Source: Saururus chinensis (lineage: Eukaryota; Streptophyta; Magnoliopsida; Piperales; Saururaceae). From it: 64,000 bases of DNA. The notes under the pieces are model-generated. The model was not told the DNA's origin and did not search any database. It was given only the letters and a program-made list of their open reading frames with translations. Each line of letters opens with the position of its first letter. Positions within the stretch are counted from its first letter, which is position 1. A program made the translations under genes and the position numbers. Below, one piece after another: positions 1-11,557 of the stretch. The DNA lies in the NCBI GenBank assembly GCA_035235625.1, contig CP141150.1, positions 25,064,756-25,128,755 of the forward strand, given 5' to 3'.

Positions 1-1
1 C

Positions 2-1438
2 TGCCCCTTCATTGCTGAGTTATGAAGAGCATATCAAGAGGATCCTTCCACACAGTCGCTGATTGCATCTCTCCAGGCAAACCCTGCTGGCCGCCCTTTC
101 TTTGTGTGGCGAGATAACCTTCTATTCTGGAAGGACTGCCTCTAGGTGCTTGATGTAGAAGACCTTCACCAACGCATTCTCTCCCACTTCCATGACACAC
201 CATTGTCCGGCCACAAAGGGGCATTCTGCACTTATAAGAGGGTCAGTCAGAGCTTCTTGTGGTAGGGCATTCGACGGGCTGTTCTAGACTATGTCGCCGC
301 CTGCGATGTATGTTAGAGAGCCAAAGCTACCACGACATCCCCTGCTGGATTACTTCAGCCCTTACCCATCCCGGACAAGGTTTGGGAGGATGTTTCGATG
401 GATTTCGTGGAGGCCTTGCCCTTGGTGCCAAGCAAATCAGTGGTCCTTGTGGTGGTGGATCAGCTATCTAAGTAAGCGCAATTTTGAGCCCTTGGACACC
501 CCTTCACCGCCAAATATGTGGCTGAGATATGTGTTCCCGAGGTTGCTAAGCTACATGGCATGCCTCGCGTTATTGTTTCCGATCGTGACCGGTTATTTAT
601 CTCTCAGTTCTAGCGGGAGTTTTTCGCACTACAGAGCACTACTCTCCACATGAGCACAACCTATCATCCACAGATGGACGACCAGACCGAGGTAGTGAAC
701 CGCTGCCTGGAATAGTACCTCCGGTGCTTCACCATGACTCAGCCCCGCCTGTGGCTCTAGCTTCTTCCATGGGTGGAACGGTCGTATAACACTGCCTTTC
801 ACATGAGCACAGGGTTCACTCTTTTTGAGGTATTGTATGGATGTCCACCTCCGACTGTGTTATCTTATGTTCCTCACCGCTCTTCTATCGCTGAGGTAGA
901 TTATATGCTACAGACACGGGATGAGGTTCTTCGTCAGCTTAAGCTGAACCTCGTATCAGCTTAGAACCAAATGAAATAGGTCTATGATAGAAAGCATACT
1001 AATTGGGAGTTTAATGTGGGCGACTTGGTCTATATCTCAGTCCTTCCTCAGCGTTAGACTACATTGTTCAAGCCGGAGCATTCCAAGCTCGCCCCTTGTT
1101 ACCATTGTTTGTATGTTGTTGTGGAGTGCATTGGTTTGGTGGCTTACCGTCTCACACTACCGCCTGGCTCATTGGTCCACCCAGTCTTCCATTTCTCTAG
1201 ACTCTGCCGTTGTGTGGGTGACACCTCCTTAGCTACTGATGCTCTACCTCCTCCTTTGATGGGCCCGACCCCTCCTACAGAACCTATTCCAGCCTCGGTG
1301 CTTGATAAGCGTTGGGTCCGCCATTCTTGCCACATTATTATAGAAGTGCTCATTTCTTGGCAAGGCCAGCCACTTGAGGATGCCACATGGATTTCAGAGG
1401 ATGAGTTGATGGCTCGCAACGCCGCATGGTCGCCTTGA
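2..1438 (+). pseudogene. Broken integrase-chromodomain of a Ty3/gypsy chromovirus (Reina-like)
   Basis: One forward frame (the frame of the ATG at 398) can be followed through almost the whole stretch and matches, segment by segment, the integrase half of the complete element at 55,807-61,204. Visible pieces are the zinc-binding N-terminus (about 180-340), the core with [10 protein letters not shown] (398 on) and [12 protein letters not shown], the HPQMDDQTEVVNRCLE segment with the catalytic Glu, the SYNTAFH region (783 on), and a chromodomain near 1,350-1,420 containing LISWQGQPLEDATW. The frame is interrupted by many stops, mostly TAG, so no integrase can be made. The 5' part of the element lies outside the window. 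The lineage assignment (Reina-like) is inferred from the short LTR and the size of the related complete copy. Confidence 0.88.
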
Positions 1439-1469
1439 GGTCAAGGCGAATAGCGGAAGCGTGGTGGGG

Positions 1470-1796
1470 TGTTGTGCACATTCACCCGGGCTCTCTTTCC
1501 GCTCTATTGACTTTTATTTGCTTGCATTAGGTTACTTTATTTCGTATTTGTTTCTGTAATAAGTAGGTAGCGTGAACATTATGTGTAATGGACCAGCTAG
1601 TGTCTCCACTGAGTAGCCGGGCCCACTAACTGGCATGACCCCCAAGGAGAGAGGCGTGACTCCCTATATGGGTTGTCTCCTTCTTTGTGTTTTCTTCATG
1701 CAATAGAATATTCAGCTCCCTCCCTCTTCTTCCTCCTTCCTTCCTTCTTCTTTGCGTGATTTGTGCGAGGTACCGCTTGTGACCACACCGGGCACA
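1470..1796 (+). repeat. 3' LTR of the truncated Reina-like element
   Basis: It begins TGTTGTGCAC directly after the purine-rich tract AGCGTGGTGGGG and ends GGGCACA. It shares the order of blocks of the LTRs at 55,807-56,142 and 60,869-61,204: GGCCCACTAACTGGCATG, then GTGACTCCCTATATGGGTTG, then a pyrimidine-rich tail and TGTGCGAGGTACCG. It is about 327 bp. Copia-derived sequence starts immediately after it, so the element appears to be inserted in that remnant. Confidence 0.85.
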
Positions 1797-2985
1797 ATTG
1801 CCAACCTATCCTTAGACAATCTAAGGTTCTCTTGCTTACTCCACAACTTGAAATTTAAAGTTATCTAAAACATCTTTCCTAATCCAAATTTGAAAAGTTT
1901 TCATCCTATTGTCTTAAGTAACTTTCTTTAGTGTAGAGTTTCGTGTTTGCTTTCTAATCTGTGTCTTTGTCTTGAGGTTTCCTTTGATGTGAATTGATTT
2001 CTTTCTTTTTCTCCCATAAATTTTTCAAGTAGGAACTACCATAACTTTCCCTAGTTTCATATTTTCTCATGACACATTGACTAAGGCGATTTATGTTGTG
2101 TTTTATTGTTTTAATTTGTGTAATTAAGGACTTATGATTGTCACTCTTTTGATGTTCATTTCTTTAGTCAGACTTTGGACATTGATTCTTAGGAGAATTT
2201 TTTGGTTTTGGCACATTGTCAACTTGTTGAACATCCTTCCAAGTGTGCATGGGTTCTTTAGCTTTGACATACTTAGTAACATCCTTGATCTATTAGAATT
2301 TGACTCTCTAAAGCCTAGTCATCTTTTATCATTACTAACTTGTCCCATGTATAAAATTTTGTCCAAACTTCTCTTGCCCTTAAGTGAAAGATTTCAATTT
2401 TTCTTGAGAAAGTTCGATTCACTCCGTAAATGTTCAATCTTATTTAAATAAGCCTTATTTGTCTCTATTCTTTGATGAACTTCATTCTCTAAGAATTTTA
2501 TCTTGTCTAGAAATTACTTTTCTCATATATAGAGGCATCAACTTCTTCATTAGTAGACAAGTTTATCTTTTAAAGATCTCTAGACTTCTTTCTTTCTTTC
2601 TTACTCAAGTTCACTTATTAAAGTTTGAACCTCTTTTTCTAATTTTATTTATCCTCGGCCAATTTGAATTTATTAATAGAAATTGATTCAATTGTCTCCA
2701 TATTAAATTAACAATTTTCTCTAACTTCTTGTACTTTTTACTCCATTCAATGGCTTGTCTAAAAATACTTTCAACATCTAAATCTTTATAATCACTAGAA
2801 GACAAGATGAATCAAATAAGTACAAGCAAACAAATTCTAATAAACACACAAGATCAATAAAAAATACACGTTTTTGAAAATTGAGCAAGTCTAAGAAGAA
2901 TTGATCAATACTAACACAACCAACGTAAGATATGCATGTAAAACTTGATAGATAGTATGAATTAAAAGAGAATTTCAAAAGAAAA
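1797..2985 (-). pseudogene. Decayed internal (gag C-terminal) remnant of a sirevirus-like copia element
   Basis: This stretch lies just inside the primer-binding site and LTR at 2,986-4,252, where gag should be on the minus strand. The longest open piece, 2,611-2,805 on the minus strand, begins MSSSDYKDLDVE and is rich in Lys/Glu with coiled-coil character, as in the C-terminal part of sirevirus gag. No zinc knuckle, protease or polymerase motif is visible. The forward-strand ORFs at 2,134-2,686 are read as antisense shadows. The assignment depends mainly on position next to the LTR; the distal end is cut by the gypsy element ending at 1,796. Confidence 0.5.
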
Positions 2986-2997
2986 CCTCAGATACCA
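2986..2997 (-). other. Primer-binding site of the copia element (3,001-4,252 LTR)
   Basis: On the minus strand this reads TGGTATCTGAGG, three bases after the LTR end. It resembles the initiator-Met tRNA primer site (TGGTATCAGAGC) and the equivalent sites at 26,415-26,426 and 50,100-50,111. Confidence 0.7.
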
Positions 2998-3000
2998 CTT

Positions 3001-4252
3001 TGAGAGTTTAATATCCAAGTAGATGGCGATAATGGATTACTAGATTGCTCCTAACCTTAATACTATAGTAAGCAATTAAGTGATTTAGCCTCTACGTAGG
3101 AATTTGTTTTGAAGCGGAATAAACAAACCCTAATATCTAATCGTTATTCATGACCAATCAAACCATTAACTCAAGCATGCACACCACACAATCACACTAG
3201 GATCTTTTTTGTAGAAAACCCAAACTAGGGTAAACAAACACATCAACCTCAAACAAGGTTAAAACAATGCACTAAAATGACATAGAATTTATAAGACACA
3301 AAACAACCAACCAACCTATAGACTTGACACAAATTCCTTTGTTCAATCTTCTCTTATTATTGTCCTTCAATTCTTCCTTCTTGAATCCTTGAAGTTTTTC
3401 CACTTTGTGATTTGTTCTTCATCTTCTTCTTCTAACAACTCAAACAAAGACTCATTCCATATTTGTTGATTTACCTCTTGAGATTCTTCAACTCCATTTG
3501 AAGAATATTGCTGATTCTCATCTAATATTTGCTGCATAAAATCTTCTCACTTTAGATGTGTATCAACATGAATTCACCATGAACAATTTTATCAAACTCT
3601 TTGTGAATTCTCTAGGAAAACAATGTGTAAAGAATTTGTCTTTCTTCTCCAATACTTTTTAGGTTTTCCTCTTTTCAAATTATCATACCTAAGGCTTTAT
3701 ATAGGTCTCCTAGTTGAACAATCTCTTTGACTTCAACTAATAATGAATTATCATCCGGAAAGACTTATCTTAGGTAACTAAAACTGCAAGCAATCGATCG
3801 TTCTAAATAGCAATCATTCTTTTATTATTTTTCTAGGGCATGACTCTTGATCAATCGATAGTCTATGATGCGATTAATTGATAAACTCTCGGTTTCATTT
3901 AAAAAAAGTCTATTTTAGGTGCCAATCAAATGTTTCTCCCTGTGTTTTGTCCAGCAATCAATCGATGACACTATTCAAAGACCAATTTGCCCTTTTTATC
4001 CTAAATCCATATGTAACCTCTAAAATCACTTCTGAAACTTCTCTAAGTGACTTTTGTATGAGAATGTCAACTAAATAAACCTCTTAAGCCATCAACATTC
4101 TTTAGTCTTCAGTCTTGATCCATAAGAATACATATGCTTCTATTTTTTAAGTATATCAATTCTAATACTAATTACATACTCAAGGTTTTAAACATAGTTT
4201 TGACAATTGAAATTAGCCAATTAAGATTACATATGACACATATGTTCTTTCA
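3001..4252 (-). repeat. 5' LTR of a sirevirus-like copia element (copy 1)
   Basis: Read on the minus strand it starts TGAAAGAACATATGTGTCAT and ends ATTAAACTCTCA. It is the same LTR as at 19,271-20,550, 26,431-27,665 and 50,114-51,395: all contain AACTCTCG(G/A)(T/C)TTCATTT-like blocks, scattered ATCGATC/ATCAATCGAT motifs, and a distal GATTGCTC(T/C)TAA block. Length about 1.25 kb. The partner 3' LTR is missing. Confidence 0.85.
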
Positions 4253-5248
4253 TAATAAAGAATAAAAATTTGGAATTAGATAAATAACTTTTGCAGACTT
4301 GGAGGCTAAAATTTTAATACATCAAGAAGAGCGATAACCTAGCAGTTCACTTTCTTTGATTTTTTGCATGCTTATTGACATTCATATGTTGTCTTAAAAA
4401 ATGTCCAAATGATTGTCAAGAATTTAAATAGACATGGGAGACTGATTTATGGCATGGTGCCTTTGATAGCTTCGATAATACCTTGCTCGAGGCCTTCCCT
4501 TTCCTCAGCAGGCTCAACCTTCCTTCTTCATTGCGTGGATTCCTAGCTCCGGCCATTGTCAATGGAAGGTATTTGGTACAAGGTGTGATGATTGTTCTAT
4601 TTTGTTGAAATATTCTTGAGGAAGGGAATGGAGGAGGGGAGGATAGTGATGTTCTTGGTGGAGACTTGATGAGGCAAGTTGGTGGAAGGGATTGGAGGAT
4701 CTGTGTGGAGAAGCTTTTGAAGGTCTTCTTTACACCGGATAGGAATAGACGATTTGTGAGGCAAGATGATTGAATGGAATCGAGGATTTGCTTGGAGCAG
4801 GGAGAAGCTTTGACAACCTTTGAAATTTTTCGCTTCAAGCTTGCAGGTGGTTCTGTGATGACCTCCAAATTTTGGCTTGAAGTGTTCTTCTTGGTGAATC
4901 CAAAAGGAAATCAGAAGCTTCTACAGGTCTCTACGAGTCTCTTAATGTTTAAAAATGAAGATAGAATGAGAGTCGGAAGCTAATACAAGTATGGGAGGGG
5001 GCGGGGGGGGGGGGAAGTAGAGGGGAGCGGGAGGAGTACCTCTGGCATGGCTAGCCACCGCATGTGCGGGCTAGCATTTCAAAATCCATTTGTCTCGACA
5101 TGATAATTTCTTTGGGTGAGAGGGGAGGGGAGGAGGGACTATCAGGTCTCTCCTCTCATTTAATGCATCATTAAATGCCTCATTAATGCATTGAGGTTAT
5201 TTTTATAATTTATACATTTATTCTTTCATATTATTTCTCATTGGGAAG
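4253..5248. other. No recognisable gene; one unassigned 150-codon minus-strand ORF
   Basis: The only long open frame runs from 4,868 to 4,416 on the minus strand, starting MEVITEPPASLKRK; it is Ser/Pro/Lys-rich, matches no family I recognise, and has no clear promoter or splice context. A G-rich run lies near 4,995-5,012. The ORF may be chance or old transposon sequence. Confidence 0.3.
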
Positions 5249-5454
5249 GTATTATGGGGATTTCTTAACTTTTTACTGTTTCAAAAATGTATGATAAATT
5301 GATAACTTCTCTCTCTCTTTCTCTCTTTACTAAAATGTAAATGTTGTGAAAGTATTATGGGGATTTCTTAACTTTTTACTGTTTCAAAAATGTATGATAA
5401 ATTGATAACTTCTCTCTCTCTTTCTCTCTTTACTAAAATGTAAATGTTGTGAAA
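5249..5454. repeat. Two tandem copies of a 103-bp unit
   Basis: The block starting GTATTATGGGGATTTCTTAA is present at 5,249-5,351 and again at 5,352-5,454, with no mismatch that I can see. Each copy contains a CT-rich tract (CTCTCTCTCTTTCTCTCTTT). The near identity marks a recent local duplication. Confidence 0.93.
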
Positions 5455-5782
5455 CTAAAATATAAATTGTACTAAAGGCAAAAGGTCACAAAGCGACTAA
5501 ATTGGGCTTCTAACTAGACCCATCCGATTATAAAAAATGAATTTAACATATTAAAAGAAATTGAAATTTTCTATTCCTTACAATTGGAAATCAATCAAAG
5601 AAATGGCCATAGACTAATCTTACTATTAAAGATTCAGGTATAATTATGGAGTATTTGGCATCCTCACCCAGTCGGCAAAATCACCAGAATACCTATTACA
5701 AGTGGGTATATATGGGTGAAGCCCATTTTGGTATTAAGAGTCCAAGCCCACTTTGAATAAATGAGAATCACACATGTGAATT

Positions 5783-6307
5783 TGTTGAAGGAGTGAATAA
5801 TCCCACATCACCTATTACAAAGGTGATGGTGTTGGTATATAAAGTATAAGTTTGGCCTTTCAAGTTAGGCCCTTAGGCCACTCCACTTTTGTGGGGAAGA
5901 TATATGTTGGACCAATGCACCTAGGTAGGCTAACCCACATGCGCACGCCGCCATCAGGCTGGCTCGAATTGGTTGGGTTGGGTTGGATTAATAAGATAAT
6001 TATTTTTGGGATAAATTTATTTATTTTTCTTTAAACCCAAAATGGGCCCGATTTTCTTCTCACCAAAATGTGTTCGTTAATGGATGGATGCGCCCGTTGT
6101 TCCGTCAAAGGTAGCATGTCATTGGTTCGCTGTATGCATTGTTTGAAGGTGCTTCTATATATAGCGTGCAGTTGATCGTCTTGTCCTGTAAGGCAGATGC
6201 CCAATTGCATCCTTAACACTTGTAGAGAGGGTGAATTCTATCTTAAGGACAAAACGTTCTTGCTTGATTCGATCATCTTTCTCCTGTAAGTTTTTTTTAT
6301 CACAACA
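5783..6307 (+). repeat. Possible solo copia LTR
   Basis: It starts TGTTGAAGGAGTGAATAATC, has a TATA-like TATATAAAG near 5,836 and a second TATATATAG near 6,155, and could end at CACAACA. Such an arrangement is usual for copia LTRs, but no primer site, polypurine tract or 5-bp target duplication was found, so both boundaries are tentative. Confidence 0.35.
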
Positions 6308-7534
6308 GTTACAAAGGTACAAAAATAATAGTACCCTCCACTGCATGACTTGGAGGAAACTGGAGTGATGTGTAGATATCAGCTCTTTTTCAAGTTTTTT
6401 ACCGGATTACTTTTGTTTTTTTAAATACAAAAGCCCCACCACAAAGATCAGCCTTCAGAGCATGATATAGAAAGGAAGGTCAGGATGTATGCCAACAGCA
6501 GGATAATGAATCCATAGAAAAAAGGTTCGCAAGCTCGCCAGCTGCCATGAAACTTCCTGGACCTTTCCTAGTCGTTCTGAAATCTACCAGAGCACTGGAG
6601 TTCAATTACAGTTACTTAACAAATAAATTAAAACTCAAGCATAGGCTGGGACCACATGGGCCACGCAGGGGAACAGGTAGAATCCGGGCCATAAACAACC
6701 TTCTTGTAGATTCAGAACTTCTTTAGTGTACATGGGCAATTACCAAAGCCCTGTGGCAAAACAGAGAACATTATAGGGAAGAATTTATGTGAAGAATTTC
6801 AAAGGAACCTACCTGCGTCCTCTTGGATGTATGTCCACGATAACGGTTGGGTTGTTACATGTTTATATAAAAAAAACCTCTATAATTAGTTTTCGGGAGA
6901 TTAGAAAAAATGGTTTTAGACACACATAAAGGCAGACGAATTTGAGAATAGTTCATCCCTCCCATGTAACTTCATAGAGGCCATCCATGTGATTATCTTA
7001 ATCTCTTGTGTAGTTCGATTTGAGCTTCACATGAATCAAGCGTGACTTTGATCCTTCTACAAATAACACTTATTTCCCCCTTAACCGGTTAAGATGAGGG
7101 ATCTACTTAGTTATACTGCAATTAATAAAAGTGGATTTCGGCAGCTTATCTCCCCTTATGATCATGGGAAAATGCTTTAGTGAAGTGAAGGTTTATATGT
7201 GACGAGGCTATTTTATCATCCAAACACCGTTGATTACTACAATTCACATTTTAAAACCACATTAATCTACCATATTTAAACCGTGTAGCACTAATCATGA
7301 TCATAACTCTCATATCTAGTACTAGTGGAACCTAGAGTTCTCACACTTTGATCCTTTAGGGGGTGGAGGACAAAAAAGATATTCTTCCCAAAATATCCCC
7401 TTGACATGAACAAACTTCCATGTTATGACATGAAACATATACACTACCAAGCAAATGTCAAGCCTTCCTTTTATACTTCAAAAAAAAATGACAAGTGAAA
7501 TACACTTGATCATCATAATTTCTTATCTCACTTC
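6308..7534. other. Intergenic region 3' of the XTH gene; nothing recognised
   Basis: AT-rich sequence without a convincing gene. On the minus strand around 6,430-6,880 there are short open pieces, one encoding a hydrophobic stretch (FFYGFIILLLAYILTFL), next to GT/AG-like sites, but no coherent protein could be assembled. Confidence 0.4.
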
Positions 7535-7540
7535 TTTATT
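7535..7540 (-). terminator. Candidate polyadenylation signal of the XTH gene
   Basis: AATAAA on the minus strand, about 135 bp past the XTH stop codon. The position is typical for a plant near-upstream element; no transcript end is visible in the DNA itself. Confidence 0.45.
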
Positions 7541-7674
7541 CTCTCTCTTCATTAACAAAACAAGCCCACCCACAATACTATTACAAGTGTATGTCTGTAC
7601 ACCAAACAACTGCTTCATTACAAGAAAAAAAAAACAGCTTCTTTGGCTTTGGCAGCGGTGACGACAGTAACACT

Positions 7675-9787
7675 TCAGCCCCAACATTCTGGAGTGAGGG
7701 AACGGTCTCTCTTGTAGTCACTGCAGTAGTTGTACACCATGTAGTACCTCTGGGCCCACTGCATTGCCTGAATTTGCCCGTATGTGAGGCCGCCGCTGAG
7801 GGCGGGGGAGGCAGAGACCGGGCGGCAGTAGGCGGGGGCATAGGCAGAGCAGCCGGTGGCGACGAAGTTGGTGTACCTCGCAACAAACGGCTGATACCTG
7901 TAGTCAGCCTTATACTTGCCATCCTCAGTTGCCCATGAGGATGCATCCCAAATGGACCCATAGAGCCACATGGGTCTCAAGGGGAAGGTGGCATCGCTCT
8001 TCCTTGGATACCTTCTTATGGGCACATCGTCCACAAAGAATCTGTCCACAACAGTGACAAGGAAACCCTTCTTGTATCATAGAAATGTTGAGAGGGACAG
8101 AAGTGAGAGCTATTACTAAGTACTTGTCACATGGGTAATTATATCTGTTTTTCATTCATCACTTGTGCTAGCATATGCCGAATTAAACAATATCAATGAT
8201 TGGGCTCAACAAGTCCTTTCATTGACTGGTGATCACTTTCTCTAGGATACCACAGCCAACGGTTGAAAACCCTCTATTTAACCTTACGAGCAAGTAAAAT
8301 GCTATTTCTGGCGAGGCAAGGGATATATAAGAAGACTAGTCCAGTTATTATGCACCTGGACGCTTATGTGCGGTAAGCATATATACATAATTTTTATATA
8401 TAAATTTTTTTTTTCTTCCATTTTTTTTTCCAACTCTATGAGAAACTTTGGATATGATTATATGAGCATAATGACTGGTATTATTGCTAATTTTTATGCA
8501 TCTAATAAAATGGATGTTTGCTAAATCATTTTTATGTTCCAAAAATTTTGAAACAGAACTAATTTTTCATGAAACTCCACGGTTTTCGCCAAAAATGAGT
8601 TTGCCCAGCTCATGAATTGTAAAACCACTTGCAGATTCTGTGTGGCCCCAGCACTACAGTGAACACGCTTTTGCAACTTTTTAGCATGCCAAGAAGCCTA
8701 CTGTCATCTCTCTTTCCATTATTGGAGGAATACCACTTTTCTAAAGGCCAAGTGTTTCCCTTGTACCCGGACAACTTGACGGACCCCATGTCAAATGATC
8801 CTAGCCGTCCAGCTGAATCATCCCCAAGATATAAAGGGACTCGTCATAGTGGGGCCCGCCTAATTGTTTTCTTAATTTCCTTGACAAGAGAAGGATGAAG
8901 GAGAAGGGAATTTAAATCCACCCCTACTGATTTTGACCTCATAAAATGAAATCAAAACTCTCATGTTTTATTGGTTATACATGCAATCTCTTTTTATCTT
9001 GGCACTGATCTATGATATTATTTTTAAGATTAAGAAGGGGAGAAGAGGCCAATACTTACATGATCTCCTTTGGACTCCAGAAAATGGCGTACTTGTGGAA
9101 ATTGGCAGTGGGATCAAACCAGAGGTGGAACTTCATCTCCCTGCCTATGACTCTGCCATCACCACTCCCCCTTATATACACATTTGTCTGCAGAGTGTAT
9201 GGCTTGCCAAAGGTTGTCCCTAGAAACTCAATGTCAACCTCGTCATGGTATCCAGGGTGGACCTCACTGTTTGAAAGCTGCAATCAATGGAGCACCACTG
9301 TATCACTAAGATGTTCTAATGACCAAAATTGGCATAATTAATCGGTATTTGCATAACAATTCAAATTTGAGATTCTCACATAGAAGGATGTTATCACTCC
9401 TGCAGTGTAACCAGGCTGGAGCTTGATCGATGCGCCGAAGTAGCCCGATCGGAATGGCCTAACGGACTTGAAACCGCTTCCTGTTTAGCATCAAAGATGA
9501 ATCAATGGCGGATTGTGTAGCTTGGTTGATGGGGTTAGCTGAGCTGAATGGAGTTGGTGGAGAGAGAATGGATGGAGTTTATGCATACCTGTGGTTTGGT
9601 CTAGCCAGATAGTCAATGATTGGTCTTGTGAGACACTCTGATGCTGAGGACCCCATAGATTGGTGAAGCCTTGATAGAAGTTCATTGTCCTGAACTTGGA
9701 GCTGGGATAGTAGCCAGGTGAAGGAGGATTTGAGGCTTTGATTGAAGGGAGTAAGAGGAAGAGGATGAGGGAGAGGAGGAGAGCCAT
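7675..9787 (-). CDS. XTH32-like: Xyloglucan endotransglucosylase/hydrolase, group III-A (XTH31/32-like), four exons
   Basis: Apoplastic GH16 enzyme that cuts and/or rejoins xyloglucan in the cell wall. Exons on the minus strand: 9,787-9,589, 9,480-9,380, 9,277-9,060 and 8,041-7,675 (199+101+218+367 bp), all with GT-AG introns of 108, 102 and 1,018 bp, giving 294 residues and no stop or frameshift. Residues 1-19 ([19 protein letters not shown]) form a signal peptide; [12 protein letters not shown] follows. The catalytic motif [10 protein letters not shown] is at 111-120: Glu113 is the expected nucleophile, Glu117 the acid/base. The C-terminal XET domain has Cys237, 245, 279 and 292 in the usual pairing pattern and ends LTPECWG. 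There is no NxS/T site just after the catalytic motif, unlike group I/II enzymes. Arabidopsis XTH32 is of similar length. Family knowledge: group III-A members favour xyloglucan hydrolysis; that this one does is inference. The start was chosen because the signal peptide begins there; the frame stays open upstream. Confidence 0.96.
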
Positions 9788-10249
9788 GAAGAGGAAAAGA
9801 TGCAGAGAAACAATAGTAGGGGGAAGGAGTAGAATGATTGTCGGCTGCTTGAATGCAGGCTGGAAGAGGAAGGGGTGTGTGAGGAAGGAGTGTGGCAGTA
9901 CAGTTGATATAAGCAAGGAGATTGATGGAGCCCACCTTGTGGGAAAGATAATAGGGAGGTTCATGTGGAGTTATAGCAGGAGACAAAAGTAAAGTATTTG
10001 GTTGGGAAATTTAGGAAACCAAAAAAAAGGTGAAAAGGGGGTAAAAGCTATTTTGTGGGGCACACCTCCATGTATCATAAATTCCCCTTCATGTGTTGTT
10101 TATCTTTGTCAATGCAAAAAACCGGCAACAAAGTTATTGCAGGTGAAGAAGAATGACGAAGAGCAAAAAATGTTGACCACTTGATAAAAAAAAGCCTAAT
10201 TCATTAGTAATCGTACAATAAATCGTCCAATCATGATATCATTTAACCC
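9788..10249 (-). promoter_or_regulatory. 5' flank / probable leader of the XTH gene
   Basis: Upstream of the XTH start on the minus strand. It contains a pyrimidine-rich stretch (minus strand) near 9,790-9,870, common in plant leaders. The minus-strand frame is open to 9,964 but lacks conserved sequence, so it is treated as untranslated. Confidence 0.4.
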
Positions 10250-10258
10250 TATTTATAT
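10250..10258 (-). promoter_or_regulatory. Candidate TATA box for the XTH gene
   Basis: ATATAAATA on the minus strand followed by GGG, about 460 bp before the start codon. It would imply a leader of roughly 430 nt, which is long; a closer TATA-less start is possible. Confidence 0.3.
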
Positions 10259-10818
10259 TGTAAACGATTTTGTTTGCTCTAATGTATGAATGATTATGTC
10301 AATTTATTTCTTGTGAGAAATTGTGAATCAGATTCGACCATCGTGCTGATGGAGAAAGGGTAGATGAGGATCATCTTTTTAATAGGGGGTGATGGGCGTG
10401 TTGTAAGAGTGAGAGAGAGATGACAGGTTATGTGGGGAGTAGGGGAAGTGTCTCAAGTGCGTAGCAAGTTGGACATTATTGAATACTTCTTCGTACTCCG
10501 TCTACACACATTAAAAGCCACACATCTACAATGGATTCAGGTTTTATGTACAAATTTAGTATGCAGGAGTTGGCCAATGCCATTTCCGGTGATGACGGAT
10601 GAGATTGCCAATTTCTGACTTCCGAGTCTGGCAGAAAAATGGCGACACCCACCATGGAGGACTTTATTTTAATGAAAGTTTATCCATGTTGCTCTTGATA
10701 TTTATAAAGGTCGGCAATTCTAGCTCTATACACCATTTTCACCGAAGGGTGAGAAGTCTCTCACCCCTTCCCCTTGTTTAAGCCAAGCCACTCATTTTAA
10801 TATAGTTAGTGGATATTT

Positions 10819-10868
<50 letters not shown>

Positions 10869-10952
10869 CCTGGTGGGCTAGCTAAAACAAGGGTTGACAG
10901 ACTCATCAGCCTTCAAAATAGTATCCTAAAAAGACATTTGCCATATTTTACA
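10259..10952. other. Intergenic region with an (AT)n microsatellite
   Basis: No gene recognised. Positions 10,821-10,866 are an uninterrupted AT dinucleotide run of about 22 repeats, which also generates a false Ile-Tyr ORF. Confidence 0.7.
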
Positions 10953-10960
10953 CTGAGGGG

Positions 10961-11456
10961 TAGGGGTGTAAACGAACGGATGCAGATAAGGCATGTCCGT
11001 AGCCGTCCGTTTTTACACGGACCAAGTGTTTATCTGTCCGTATTTGTTCATGACGGACACGGACGGAATGAAGGTAAAAGTTTAACATATACTCTTTTGT
11101 TCTTAAATTAAGGGTGATTAGTAAAAAATTAATTAAAAAATAAGTTATAATATTAGTAAGATAGTCTAATCTAAAAAATAAATAAATAATGATGTTATAA
11201 AAGACATGTAAGAGTATAATATGTATTTTTTACAATCTTATTGTGAAAATTAACTATGTGACATATGTTAGTAATTTAGTATAAAGTAAAAATAATAATA
11301 ATAAAATATATAGTTGGCGGACACGGACGACTACAGACACGGCTAACCCTTGTCTATGTCCGTTCGTATTTCGGACCAACAAAAATTAATATTGTCCATT
11401 TTAGTACGAATGGACGCAGACAGACACCAGACAAACGGAAGCCGTTTACACCCCTA
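10961..11456. mobile_element. Non-autonomous hAT-type element (MITE), 496 bp
   Basis: The ends are perfect 15-bp inverted repeats (TAGGGGTGTAAACG at the left, CGTTTACACCCCTA at the right, counted to the shared bases). Flanks are CTGAGGGG (10,953-10,960) and CTGAGGGT (11,457-11,464), an 8-bp target duplication with one mismatch, the length used by hAT transposases. Subterminal regions are crowded with GGACACGGAC / GTCCGT motifs in both orientations, typical transposase-binding repeats of hAT elements. The AT-rich centre has no coding capacity. Confidence 0.85.
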
Positions 11457-11557
11457 CTGAGGGTGGTTTAGGAAGCATTTTCCATTATTGGAAAGCACTT
11501 TCCAAACATGGGAAAGCGCTTTAAGGGGAGAAAAGTATTTGGATTCGGATTAGCTTA

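Noticed and set aside
4416..4868. 150-codon minus-strand ORF
   Set aside because: Not taken as a gene: no known domain, no clear start context, Ser/Pro/Lys-rich composition; listed only as unassigned.
6380..6880. Possible minus-strand exons with a hydrophobic segment
   Set aside because: Splice-like sites are present but no continuous, recognisable protein could be built from them.
7591..7938. 115-codon forward ORF over the last XTH exon
   Set aside because: Antisense shadow of a GC-rich real exon.
10809..11111. 100-codon forward ORF
   Set aside because: Starts in the (AT)n run and runs into the hAT MITE; not a gene.
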